From an uncultured Rhodospirillales bacterium (GTDB lineage Bacteria; Pseudomonadota; Alphaproteobacteria; Rhodospirillales; 2-02-FULL-58-16), in contig CAJXGZ010000169.1 of the NCBI GenBank assembly GCA_913053795.1, positions 1 to 5,429 on the forward strand: a DNA stretch of 5,429 nt, given 5' to 3'. The translations under genes and the position numbers were made by a program. Below the pieces are notes generated by a model. That model worked only from the letters and a program-made list of their open reading frames with translations, searched no databases and was not told the origin of the DNA. Shown piece after piece: positions 1 to 4,404 of the stretch; within the stretch, counting starts at the first letter, position 1; every line of letters starts with the position of its first letter.

Positions 1-126
1 CGCCTTCAGCCACAGCGCGCGGCGACCCTCAGGGTCGTTGAGCTTGAAGAAGTAGCTCTCGACGTGACCGGTGTTGGAAGAGGGATCGAAGCGGACGGCG
101 TTCCATTCGAGGTGATGTCGTGTCAT
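1..126 (-). CDS. Partial CDS, N-terminal 42 codons of an unrecognised protein
   Basis: An open frame without stop runs from an ATG (complement of 124-126) to the window edge. It begins MTRHHLEWNAVRFDPS and contains GHVESYFFKLNDPEG followed by RRALWLKA. The mix of aromatic and charged residues and the segment GHVESYF..LNDPEGRRALWLK look like the start of a soluble beta-rich protein. It reminds me of lipocalin-like proteins of the CrtC/AttH type (carotenoid hydratase-like fold), but the fragment is too short to assign a function. The same frame is open further upstream without ATG or GTG, so the ATG is the natural start, although its ribosome-binding site is weak. It lies 61 bp after the membrane protein gene on the same strand, so the two may share a transcript. 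That it is coding is fairly sure; its identity is not. Confidence 0.6.
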   Translation of the reverse strand, partial: MTRHHLEWNAVRFDPSSNTGHVESYFFKLNDPEGRRALWLKA

Positions 127-187
127 CTGGCGCCGATCCAGCCACTGTGCTCGCCGCTCCGCAACAGGCGGCGCGTAGATCGCCCGT

Positions 188-802
188 CTATTCGTGCTCG
201 CCGATCTGCTCGAGCGCTTCACGGACCGCCTGCGGGTCGACCCGGGCCTCGTCGCGGCTCATGGCGCTCTCTTCGAAGGCGGAGGTTGTTTTCTTCTCCC
301 GCCAGTCTTCATGAACGCGGTCAAGGTAGGCCTCAAGAACCTTGACCGACGGCTTGTCGCACTCATTCAGCAATTGAAGCAACTCCTCCAAGGACATGGA
401 CTCCAGGGTCCTGCCGGAGAAGGTCCCTGAAATCACATGGCCGGAAATGGCGCCGCTGTCATGGTCTAGGATCATCCGCAGGAAGCGGGTCTCCACGTCC
501 GAAGTTTGGCCGCTCTTCGTCCCTCCGCCGCCGCTCATGGATTGGGCCATGCGCGTGAAGTTGCGGGCGGCGACCCACGCCGTGCGCAAGCGCAGCAACA
601 TGGGGATCAACGCCGGCAAGGCCGCCAGCGCCCACGCCAGCCGTCCAGTCACCGTGAAAAAAACCAGCACCAGAACGAAGACGCCGATCAGCAGCCACTT
701 CAGGACCTTCACCATATCCTGCGGGTTGGCGGCGGCGAACCAGCGCCCGGCCAGCAACAATCCGGCCATCAGCGCCACGCCGAGGGCGAGATAGGGCAGC
801 AT
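188..802 (-). CDS. Membrane protein related to alphaproteobacterial J-domain proteins, J domain missing
   Basis: This is a 204-residue protein. Hydrophobic stretches at about residues 2-20, 33-52 and 54-72 suggest two or three membrane segments at the N-terminus. A Gly-rich linker (GGGG, 91-94) follows, then a soluble part (103-168) containing ETRFLRMILDHDSGAISG and LLNECDKPSVKVLEAYLDR. From memory of the family, this layout matches alphaproteobacterial membrane-anchored J-domain proteins. In those the soluble part is followed by a short linker, then a motif like MTREEAYEILGL and a J domain with HPD. Here the sequence reaches AMSRDEA at 179-185 and then turns into RVDPQAVREALEQIGEHE and stops. 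No HPD or other J-domain helix is present, and no frame just downstream restores one. It could not stimulate DnaK in the usual way. The ATG is preceded by TGAGG and GGAG in the 18 bp left between it and the upstream mobile element. Confidence 0.8.
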   Translation of the reverse strand: MLPYLALGVALMAGLLLAGRWFAAANPQDMVKVLKWLLIGVFVLVLVFFTVTGRLAWALAALPALIPMLLRLRTAWVAARNFTRMAQSMSGGGGTKSGQTSDVETRFLRMILDHDSGAISGHVISGTFSGRTLESMSLEELLQLLNECDKPSVKVLEAYLDRVHEDWREKKTTSAFEESAMSRDEARVDPQAVREALEQIGEHE

Positions 803-818
803 CGCCTCAGCCGCTCCT

Positions 819-853
819 AGAGCCTATCCGAATAACTGGAGACGATTGTGACG
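819..853 (+). repeat. Left terminal inverted repeat of the MITE-like element
   Basis: Thirty-five bases that match the reverse complement of 1050-1084 with three differences. The outer 11 bases are identical, followed by AATAACTGGAG and CGATTGTGA blocks in both copies. It ends about 17 bp upstream of the ATG of the J-less membrane protein gene, leaving only the ribosome-binding region between them. Confidence 0.85.
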
Positions 854-1049
854 TCTCTCCTTGTCCCGTGGCTAGGAGGAGGTTGCGCCGCGATGCCTTG
901 GTATCGCAAGCGGCGTCCGACGCCGTCCACGGGTCAAGGAGAGACGCCCGGAGGGTGGACGAAATCAGGCCTCCGCGGCGTTGTCGCTCCTTAACGATGC
1001 TAAAGCATCGCCTACGTAGCGACGCCTTGCGACCTTCCTGATTTCGTCT

Positions 1050-1084
1050 CATCACAATCGCCTCCAGTTATTTGGATAGGCTCT
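1050..1084 (-). repeat. Right terminal inverted repeat of the MITE-like element
   Basis: This is the reverse-complement partner of 819-853. It overlaps the 3' end of the vWA gene: read on the minus strand, the repeat encodes the final residues S-L-S-K and the TAA stop, with the preceding lysine codon partly inside it. Confidence 0.85.
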
Positions 1085-1781
1085 TCATCTGGTGGGTGAG
1101 CTTCAGCAAATCGCCGCCTTTTTTCTTGGCCATGTCCTCCAGCGCCGGGCGGCCGCCGGCTGCGTAGGCGGCGACGGCGCTCAACAGGCCGCGGAGCGCA
1201 TGGGCGCTGCCCGCGTCGAAGCTGCAATAGGCGCCGCCGGACAGGTGAGCGATTTGCTTGAAGCCAAAGGCGGCGACGGCGTCGTCTCCCTCGTGAAACA
1301 TGAAGGCGGGGACGCCGAGCAGGCCAAGCTTGCCGGCCAAGGCGCCCAGCTTGTCCACGTCCTCCTCCATGCAGTCGCCCACATAGACCATGGCGTTGAC
1401 CTTTTTCTTAGCCGTCTCGTTGACGGCGTGTTGAAGGACTTTGGCGATCTGGGTCTCGCCGGCGGCGCAGAACACCGAGGTCATCAGCCGCAAAAACGCC
1501 TTCGGATTATTCAGCCAGAGACTAACCTTGAACTCGCCGAAACCGCGAAAATAGACCAGTTGCATCTCCAAGCCGCCCAGCGCCGCCGCCTCGGCGAACA
1601 TCTCGCCCTGGATATTGGACGCCTTATCCCAGGTCGGCTCGCGGCTGGCGGTGGCGTCCATGGCGAACATCAAGCGGCCAGGGACGCCCTGCGTTTTATT
1701 GACGGGAATCGCCGCCACCTTGCTGAGGAAGGCGTCCACTTGGCTGGATGTCTTGTCGGGAAGATTGTCGTCCTTGGCCAT
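1068..1781 (-). CDS. Small von Willebrand factor A (vWA) domain protein
   Basis: This is a 237-residue protein without signal peptide or membrane segment, so probably cytoplasmic. It is a single vWA fold with a recognisable metal-ion-dependent adhesion site (MIDAS): MFAMDATAS gives the DxTxS motif at residues 42-46, a conserved Thr sits in GETQI (about 110), and an Asp in VYVGDCMEED (136). The hydrophobic strands LMFAMD, LEMQLVYF, NAMVYVGD and VPAFMFH fit the alternating Rossmann-like core. Such proteins bind partner proteins through a divalent metal; the partner is unknown. I chose the ATG at 1781 because the only upstream extension starts with TTG and runs through a low-complexity repeat. 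The C-terminal KSLSK and the stop come from the adjacent mobile element, so the original tail may have been altered. It is on the same strand as, and upstream of, the J-less membrane protein and probably belonged to one operon with it. Confidence 0.85.
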   Translation of the reverse strand: MAKDDNLPDKTSSQVDAFLSKVAAIPVNKTQGVPGRLMFAMDATASREPTWDKASNIQGEMFAEAAALGGLEMQLVYFRGFGEFKVSLWLNNPKAFLRLMTSVFCAAGETQIAKVLQHAVNETAKKKVNAMVYVGDCMEEDVDKLGALAGKLGLLGVPAFMFHEGDDAVAAFGFKQIAHLSGGAYCSFDAGSAHALRGLLSAVAAYAAGGRPALEDMAKKKGGDLLKLTHQMKSLSK

Positions 1782-1793
1782 GGCCCTATCCGA

Positions 1794-1829
1794 AAAAGCC
1801 CCAGAAAACCCCCAGGGAAACCCCCGGGG
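1794..1829. repeat. Three tandem 12-bp units, C/A-rich, upstream of the vWA gene
   Basis: The units at 1806-1817 (AAACCCCCAGGG) and 1818-1829 (AAACCCCCGGGG) differ at one base. A looser third unit occupies 1794-1805. The array ends 12 bp before the vWA ATG on that gene's 5' side. If translation started at a TTG at 1838 it would encode a four-residue repeat, PRGF-PWGF-SGAF, but a noncoding leader is more likely. Confidence 0.6.
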
Positions 1830-1925
1830 AATATCCAAGTTTACCCCGATGCCGGACGGGACGCCAGTAAAGGCGCATTTTTCCTATTCAACGCACTGAA
1901 TTCAAACGATTTTTCTCACAAAGAC
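1830..1925. other. Divergent intergenic region without a recognisable gene
   Basis: AT-richer DNA between the vWA gene (minus) and the rpoH leader (plus). It must hold the vWA promoter, but I could not identify a convincing -35/-10 pair on the minus strand. No hairpin, repeat or small gene stands out. Confidence 0.5.
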
Positions 1926-1953
1926 TTGACTTTTAAGGGAAATCGTGTATAAC
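1926..1953 (+). promoter_or_regulatory. Sigma70-type promoter of the rpoH leader
   Basis: TTGACT at 1926-1931 and TATAAC at 1948-1953 are separated by 16 bp, each one base from consensus, within an AT-rich stretch of an otherwise GC-rich window. Transcription should start near 1960, giving a leader of about 207 nt before the rpoH ATG. It is a housekeeping-type promoter. I saw no sigma32-type site here, so heat control would have to act on the RNA. Confidence 0.75.
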
Positions 1954-1969
1954 TAATCATGTTCGGCGC

Positions 1970-1987
1970 CCATTCGGGGCCGAATGG
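1970..1987 (+). promoter_or_regulatory. Hairpin I of the rpoH leader
   Basis: CCATTCGG and CCGAATGG flank a GG, a perfect 18-base palindrome just inside the predicted transcript start. In RNA it would form a six- to seven-base-pair stem with a small G-rich loop. It is in the position of the 5' stabilising stem-loops found in multi-hairpin RNA thermometers. Confidence 0.65.
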
Positions 1988-1991
1988 TGTT

Positions 1992-2012
1992 AACCCGGCT
2001 TTATTGCGGGTT
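1992..2012 (+). promoter_or_regulatory. Hairpin II of the rpoH leader
   Basis: AACCCG (1992-1997) pairs with CGGGTT (2007-2012) around a nine-base loop. It is followed by TGATT rather than a U-run, so it is not a good terminator. I read it as the second stem-loop of the leader, between hairpin I and the ribosome-site hairpin. Confidence 0.6.
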
Positions 2013-2020
2013 TGATTAAG

Positions 2021-2046
2021 CATATTGCTTCAAAATGGAGGGTATG
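2021..2046 (+). promoter_or_regulatory. ROSE-like RNA thermometer hairpin hiding a ribosome-binding site
   Basis: Positions 2021-2026 (CAUAUU) pair with 2041-2046 (GGUAUG). G2027 is bulged, and 2028-2032 (CUUCA) pair with 2036-2040 (UGGAG) around an AAA loop. The stem thus has 11 pairs, three of them G-U, and encloses the whole GGAGGG at 2037-2042. The segment UUGCU opposite AGGG with the single unpaired G is the conserved core of ROSE elements, the heat-labile 5' UTR structures of alphaproteobacterial small heat-shock genes. G-U pairs and the bulge would make it melt at moderate heat. Two further hairpins upstream in the same leader also fit ROSE architecture. The pairing is read directly; the thermometer function is inferred. 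The start codon at 2052 lies nine bases after the GGAGGG. Confidence 0.7.
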
Positions 2047-2051
2047 AAACC

Positions 2052-2081
2052 ATGCGCACGATCCAACCGACTCCCAATTAA
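2052..2081 (+). CDS. Nine-codon leader reading frame, possibly the stump of an hsp20 gene
   Basis: ATG to TAA encodes MRTIQPTPN. It sits at ideal distance (nine bases) from the GGAGGG sequestered in the hairpin before it, so it is the frame the thermometer would control. Small heat-shock proteins of the IbpA/HspA type in alphaproteobacteria commonly begin MRTYD.TPLYR; MRT and TP are shared in register here. It may be the 5' stump of such a gene after a deletion, or a short upstream frame that couples heat sensing to rpoH 85 bp downstream. An alternative ATG at 2044 would give 17 codons ending at 2097, but its spacing to the GGAGGG is only one base. Confidence 0.4.
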   Translation: MRTIQPTPN

Positions 2082-2115
2082 CGTCCACTTGTTTTGAGAG
2101 CGCCTTTGTGCGCGG

Positions 2116-2147
2116 CCCCAGCCCAAGCCGGGGATCTTACTTTTTTT
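2116..2147 (+). terminator. Possible weak terminator or attenuator in front of rpoH
   Basis: CCCC (2116-2119) can pair with GGGG (2130-2133), or CGGC (2113-2116) with GCCG (2127-2130); seven bases later there is a run of seven T (2141-2147). The stem is short and the T-run is not immediately adjacent, so termination would be partial at best. Its place between the leader frame and rpoH would allow attenuation. Confidence 0.25.
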
Positions 2148-2166
2148 GTTGGGAGAGTTAAATCAT

Positions 2167-3042
2167 ATGTCTAAAACCATCGCCATGAGTTTGCCAAGCG
2201 TTCCGATAAGCGGAGGACTGTCGCAGTATTTCCGCGAGGTCTGGAAATTTCCCATCCTCGAGCCGGAGGAAGAGTTCGCGCTGGCCAAGCGCTGGCGCGA
2301 CCACGGCGACGTCGAGGCGGCGCACAGCCTGGTCACCAGCCACCTGCGCCTCGTCGCCAAAATCGCCATGGGCTACCGCGGCTATGGGCTTCCGGTGTCC
2401 GATCTGGTGAGCGAGGGCTCCATCGGCCTGATGAAGGCCGTCAAGAAATTTGAACCCGACCGGGGCTTCCGCCTTTCCACCTACGCCATGTGGTGGATCA
2501 GGGCGGCCATCACTGAATACGTGCTGCGCTCCTGGTCCATGGTCAAGCTGGGAACCATGGCGGCCCAGAAGAAGCTGTTTTTCTCGCTGAGAAAGCTCAA
2601 ATCCAGCCTCAATATGCTGGAAGGCGATGACTTGACCCCTGATCAGGCGGCCAAGCTGTCAAAGGTCATGAATGTGTCCGAGCGCGAGATCATCGACATG
2701 AACCGCCGCCTGACGTCGCGCGATCTTTCCCTCAACGCGCCCTTGTCTCAAGAAGAGGCCCTGGAGTTCCAGGACACTTTGGTTGACGAGGCGCCCTCGC
2801 CCGAAGCCCAATGCCAAAAAAAGCAGGAACTGGGCTTGCGCAAGCAACTCCTGAAAAAGGCCATCGCGACCCTGCCCGAACGGGAACGTAATATTTTCGT
2901 CGAGCGGCGCCTGACGGAGGACCCTTTAACCTTGGAGGAGTTGGGAAAACGCTACGGCGTCAGCCGCGAACGCGTGCGCCAATTGGAGGTCCGCGCCTAT
3001 AACAAGGTGAAAGACGCCATCGAAAACGCCGCCGCCGGCTAA
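2167..3042 (+). CDS. rpoH: RNA polymerase heat-shock sigma factor RpoH (sigma32)
   Basis: A complete 291-residue sigma factor that directs RNA polymerase to heat-shock promoters (chaperones, proteases). The N-terminal YFREVWKFPILEPEEEFALA (21-40) is region 1.2. Region 2 runs from about 50 to 125, with the core-binding DLVSEGSIGLMKAVKKFEP (79-97) and the -10-reading FRLSTYAMWWIRAAITEYVL (101-120). The RpoH box QKKLFFSLR (134-142) separates it from RpoD-type factors. The C-terminal helix-turn-helix LTLEELGKRYGVSRERVRQL (254-273) reads the -35 element. Length matches the family. I chose ATG 2167 because GGGAGAG lies nine bases before it; a TTG at 2146 is in frame but inferior. The gene is preceded by the ROSE-like leader and followed, in the same frame, by a porin remnant. 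No terminator lies directly behind it. Alphaproteobacteria often carry several rpoH copies, so this may be one of two or more. Confidence 0.95.
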   Translation: MSKTIAMSLPSVPISGGLSQYFREVWKFPILEPEEEFALAKRWRDHGDVEAAHSLVTSHLRLVAKIAMGYRGYGLPVSDLVSEGSIGLMKAVKKFEPDRGFRLSTYAMWWIRAAITEYVLRSWSMVKLGTMAAQKKLFFSLRKLKSSLNMLEGDDLTPDQAAKLSKVMNVSEREIIDMNRRLTSRDLSLNAPLSQEEALEFQDTLVDEAPSPEAQCQKKQELGLRKQLLKKAIATLPERERNIFVERRLTEDPLTLEELGKRYGVSRERVRQLEVRAYNKVKDAIENAAAG

Positions 3043-3777
3043 CATAGCCCCGAGAATACGCGGCGTTGCGTCCAGGGCGGCGGCGACTCGGTGGAGTTCA
3101 ATCACCTTGACAACGAAAACTCGACCTCGCGTTTCGGCGTCAAGGCGACCGCCAAGGGCGCCAACCTCACCATTCAAGCCAAGTTCGAGTGGCAGTTTGC
3201 GTGTAATGAAAACCGTAATGATCTGTCCCAGCACGTTCGTGGCGGGGTGGACACCAACGGCGCCAAGTTGGGCGGCTTCAAGATCAAGTCCAAGATCGCC
3301 CATTCCAACAACTCCTCCACGGCTCGTGGACAAGAGGACATGACGGGCGGCTCGATCTCCGTTCTTCACAACAGCGGCGTCAGCGCCACCTACTCTTACG
3401 TCGCCTTGACGAACCGCACCGACAGCGACGCGCTACAAAGCGGTGGGCGCGCTGTCGGCCGGCAAGCCACCCACTACGGCAAGGTCGGTTACCAGGCGAG
3501 CTTCACGGACCTCGGCAAGACCTACATGGGCGTCGACTTCGAACGCGCCTTTGACGGCATCGTTGACGGCGACCGCGCCACCAAGATTGGCGTCGGCGTA
3601 GTCCAGAAGCTCTCCGCCTACGGCGCCGAGATCTACGCCGCCTATGAGCGTATCAGCGCTGAGAGCGGCAACCAGGTCGGCACTAACGTCGCGGGTGCTG
3701 GCACAGGCATCAACGGCCGGACACTCAATTTCTACGACATCAACGCCGGTTACTTCGGCGCCCGCGTGAAGTGGTAG
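3043..3777 (+). pseudogene. Porin remnant lacking signal peptide and N-terminus, probably with an internal deletion
   Basis: The frame is open from the rpoH stop to TAG at 3775-3777; the earliest plausible start is GTG at 3091. Recognisable porin sequence begins about 3085 (DSVEFNHLDNENSTSRFG) and ends in YFGARVKW, the aromatic C-terminal signature recognised by the outer-membrane assembly machinery. Alternating strands such as GGSISVLHNSGVSATYSYVA, GKVGYQASFTDLGKTYMGVD and AEIYAAYERI are typical of alphaproteobacterial general porins. There is no signal peptide, so the product could not be exported. The total of about 230 residues is well short of the usual 350-450. The join near QHVRGGVDTNGAKLGGFKIK looks like an early strand fused to a much later one. 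A Cys in QFACNENR is unusual for a porin. It may be a decayed copy of a porin encoded elsewhere. Confidence 0.75.
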
Positions 3778-3793
3778 AATAAAAACATCGCTC

Positions 3794-3824
3794 CGGCGCC
3801 GATGGGAACTACCCGCCGGCGCCG
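3794..3824 (+). other. GC-rich hairpin after the porin remnant
   Basis: CGGCGCC (3794-3800) pairs with GGCGCCG (3818-3824), and GGG (3804-3806) with CCC (3812-3814) around AACTA. No T-run follows, so it may stabilise the 3' end of the transcript rather than terminate it. CCGGCGCC also appears as a direct repeat at 3793 and 3816. Confidence 0.45.
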
Positions 3825-3840
3825 GGCGAACGCTAAAAAG

Positions 3841-3875
3841 GCGGCGTTCCGGGAAACCGGACGCCGCTTTTTTTT
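3841..3875. terminator. Strong bidirectional rho-independent terminator
   Basis: GCGGCG and TCCGG pair with CCGGA and CGCCGC around a GAAA tetraloop, with one bulged T, over 3841-3867. Eight T follow at 3868-3875 for plus-strand transcripts. On the minus strand the same stem is followed by CTTTTT. It therefore ends the rpoH/porin transcript and the convergent phosphatase operon. The plus-strand T-run overlaps the stop codon of the phosphatase gene. Confidence 0.9.
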
Positions 3876-4404
3876 ATATTGAAAGAATGACGGAAACCGC
3901 CTCGTCCAAGGAGGATACGGTAAAATCCGAGTCCTTTGGCTTGGGTTCGTCGTAGCCCCGGTCGATCCATATTGCGGCGCAGCCGGCGGCCTTTCCCGCC
4001 GAGACGTCCTTCCAGCGGTCGCCGACCATGAAACTGGCGGCTAGATCAATGTTAAAGCGTTCGGCGGCGTCGACAAGCATGCCCGGCAAGGGCTTGCGGC
4101 AGGCGCAGCCGTCGGCGTCGTCATGGTAACAGGCGCGAATGTCGTCCAGGGCCAACAAGCCCAGCAGCTTTTCCTGCATGGCCTCCGCCACCGGGCGCTC
4201 CAGGGCGCCCCGGGCGACGTCGGGCTGGTTGGTGACGGCGATGGCGAGGAACCCCGCCCGGCGCAGGCGCGCCACCGCCTCCCGGGCGCCCGGCGTCAGC
4301 TCCATGTCCTCAAGACGCATGGGCGCATAAGGTTTTCCATCCCGCGTCACGGCTCGCGTCAGGACCCCGTCGCGGTCCAGGAATACGGCCCGGGCGGCCG
4401 CCAT
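3874..4404 (-). CDS. gmhB: HAD-IIIA phosphatase of the heptose bisphosphate type (GmhB-like)
   Basis: A 176-residue cytoplasmic HAD-family phosphatase, expected to remove a phosphate from a heptose 1,7-bisphosphate during ADP- or GDP-heptose synthesis. Motif I is VFLDRDGVL, with nucleophile D10 and acid/base D12. Motif II is VTNQPDVARG (T58, N59, Q60). The zinc loop CYHDDADGCACRKP supplies C92, H94, C100 and C102 with K104 directly after it. Motif IV is MVGDRWKD (D129, D133). Length and zinc ligands match GmhB and separate it from other HAD enzymes, although histidinol-phosphate phosphatase is a close relative. The ATG at 4404 overlaps the stop of the SIS-domain gene by one base (TGATG), which indicates translational coupling. 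A TTG one codon earlier is less likely. The gene ends at the bidirectional terminator, so it closes the operon. Confidence 0.88.
   Translation of the reverse strand: MAAARAVFLDRDGVLTRAVTRDGKPYAPMRLEDMELTPGAREAVARLRRAGFLAIAVTNQPDVARGALERPVAEAMQEKLLGLLALDDIRACYHDDADGCACRKPLPGMLVDAAERFNIDLAASFMVGDRWKDVSAGKAAGCAAIWIDRGYDEPKPKDSDFTVSSLDEAVSVILSI

Larger units (their letters stand above)
819..1084. mobile_element. MITE-like element with 35-bp terminal inverted repeats and two nested palindromic arms
   Basis: The ends at 819-853 and 1050-1084 are inverted repeats that match at 32 of 35 positions; the outermost part begins AGAGCCTATCC. Between them lie two secondary arms. Arm 1 pairs 851-871 with 927-947 (19 of 21). 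Arm 2 pairs 958-969 (GACGAAATCAGG) with 1037-1048 perfectly. Each arm carries further small hairpins; in arm 2 the clearest is CGATGC-TAAA-GCATCG at 995-1010. No convincing protein is encoded. The length, the long terminal repeats and the absence of a transposase fit a non-autonomous MITE. The GAGCCTATCC end resembles ends of IS5-family elements, which would be the first place to look for a parent. I see no clear target-site duplication, so the exact ends may be off by a base or two. It could also fold as a structured RNA when transcribed within the vWA operon. Confidence 0.8.

Noticed and set aside
807..1055. Minus-strand open frame of 82 codons starting MMRRNQEGRKASLRR
   Set aside because: It lies almost wholly inside the palindromic mobile element; the composition reflects the inverted repeats and it has no recognisable domain.
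1784..1797. CCTATCCGAA next to the vWA start, identical over ten bases to the outer part of the mobile-element end
   Set aside because: The similarity stops after the A-run, there is no partner repeat, and ten bases are too few to call a second element.
1092..1952. Long plus-strand open frame of 286 codons opposite the vWA gene
   Set aside because: It is the antisense shadow of a gene with clear MIDAS motifs; its translation is rich in Gly, His and Gln without domain structure and it runs through the intergenic repeat.
2087..2120. Possible sigma32-type promoter, CTTG followed by CCCC, in front of rpoH
   Set aside because: The spacing of more than 20 bases between the two boxes is too long and neither box matches well beyond the core.
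3107..3343. Second plus-strand frame of 78 codons inside the porin remnant
   Set aside because: It is out of frame with the porin strands, rich in Ser, Pro and Arg, and has no motif.
2926..3369. Minus-strand frame of 147 codons across the rpoH/porin junction
   Set aside because: It is antisense to the sigma factor helix-turn-helix and the porin strands and shows no domain of its own.
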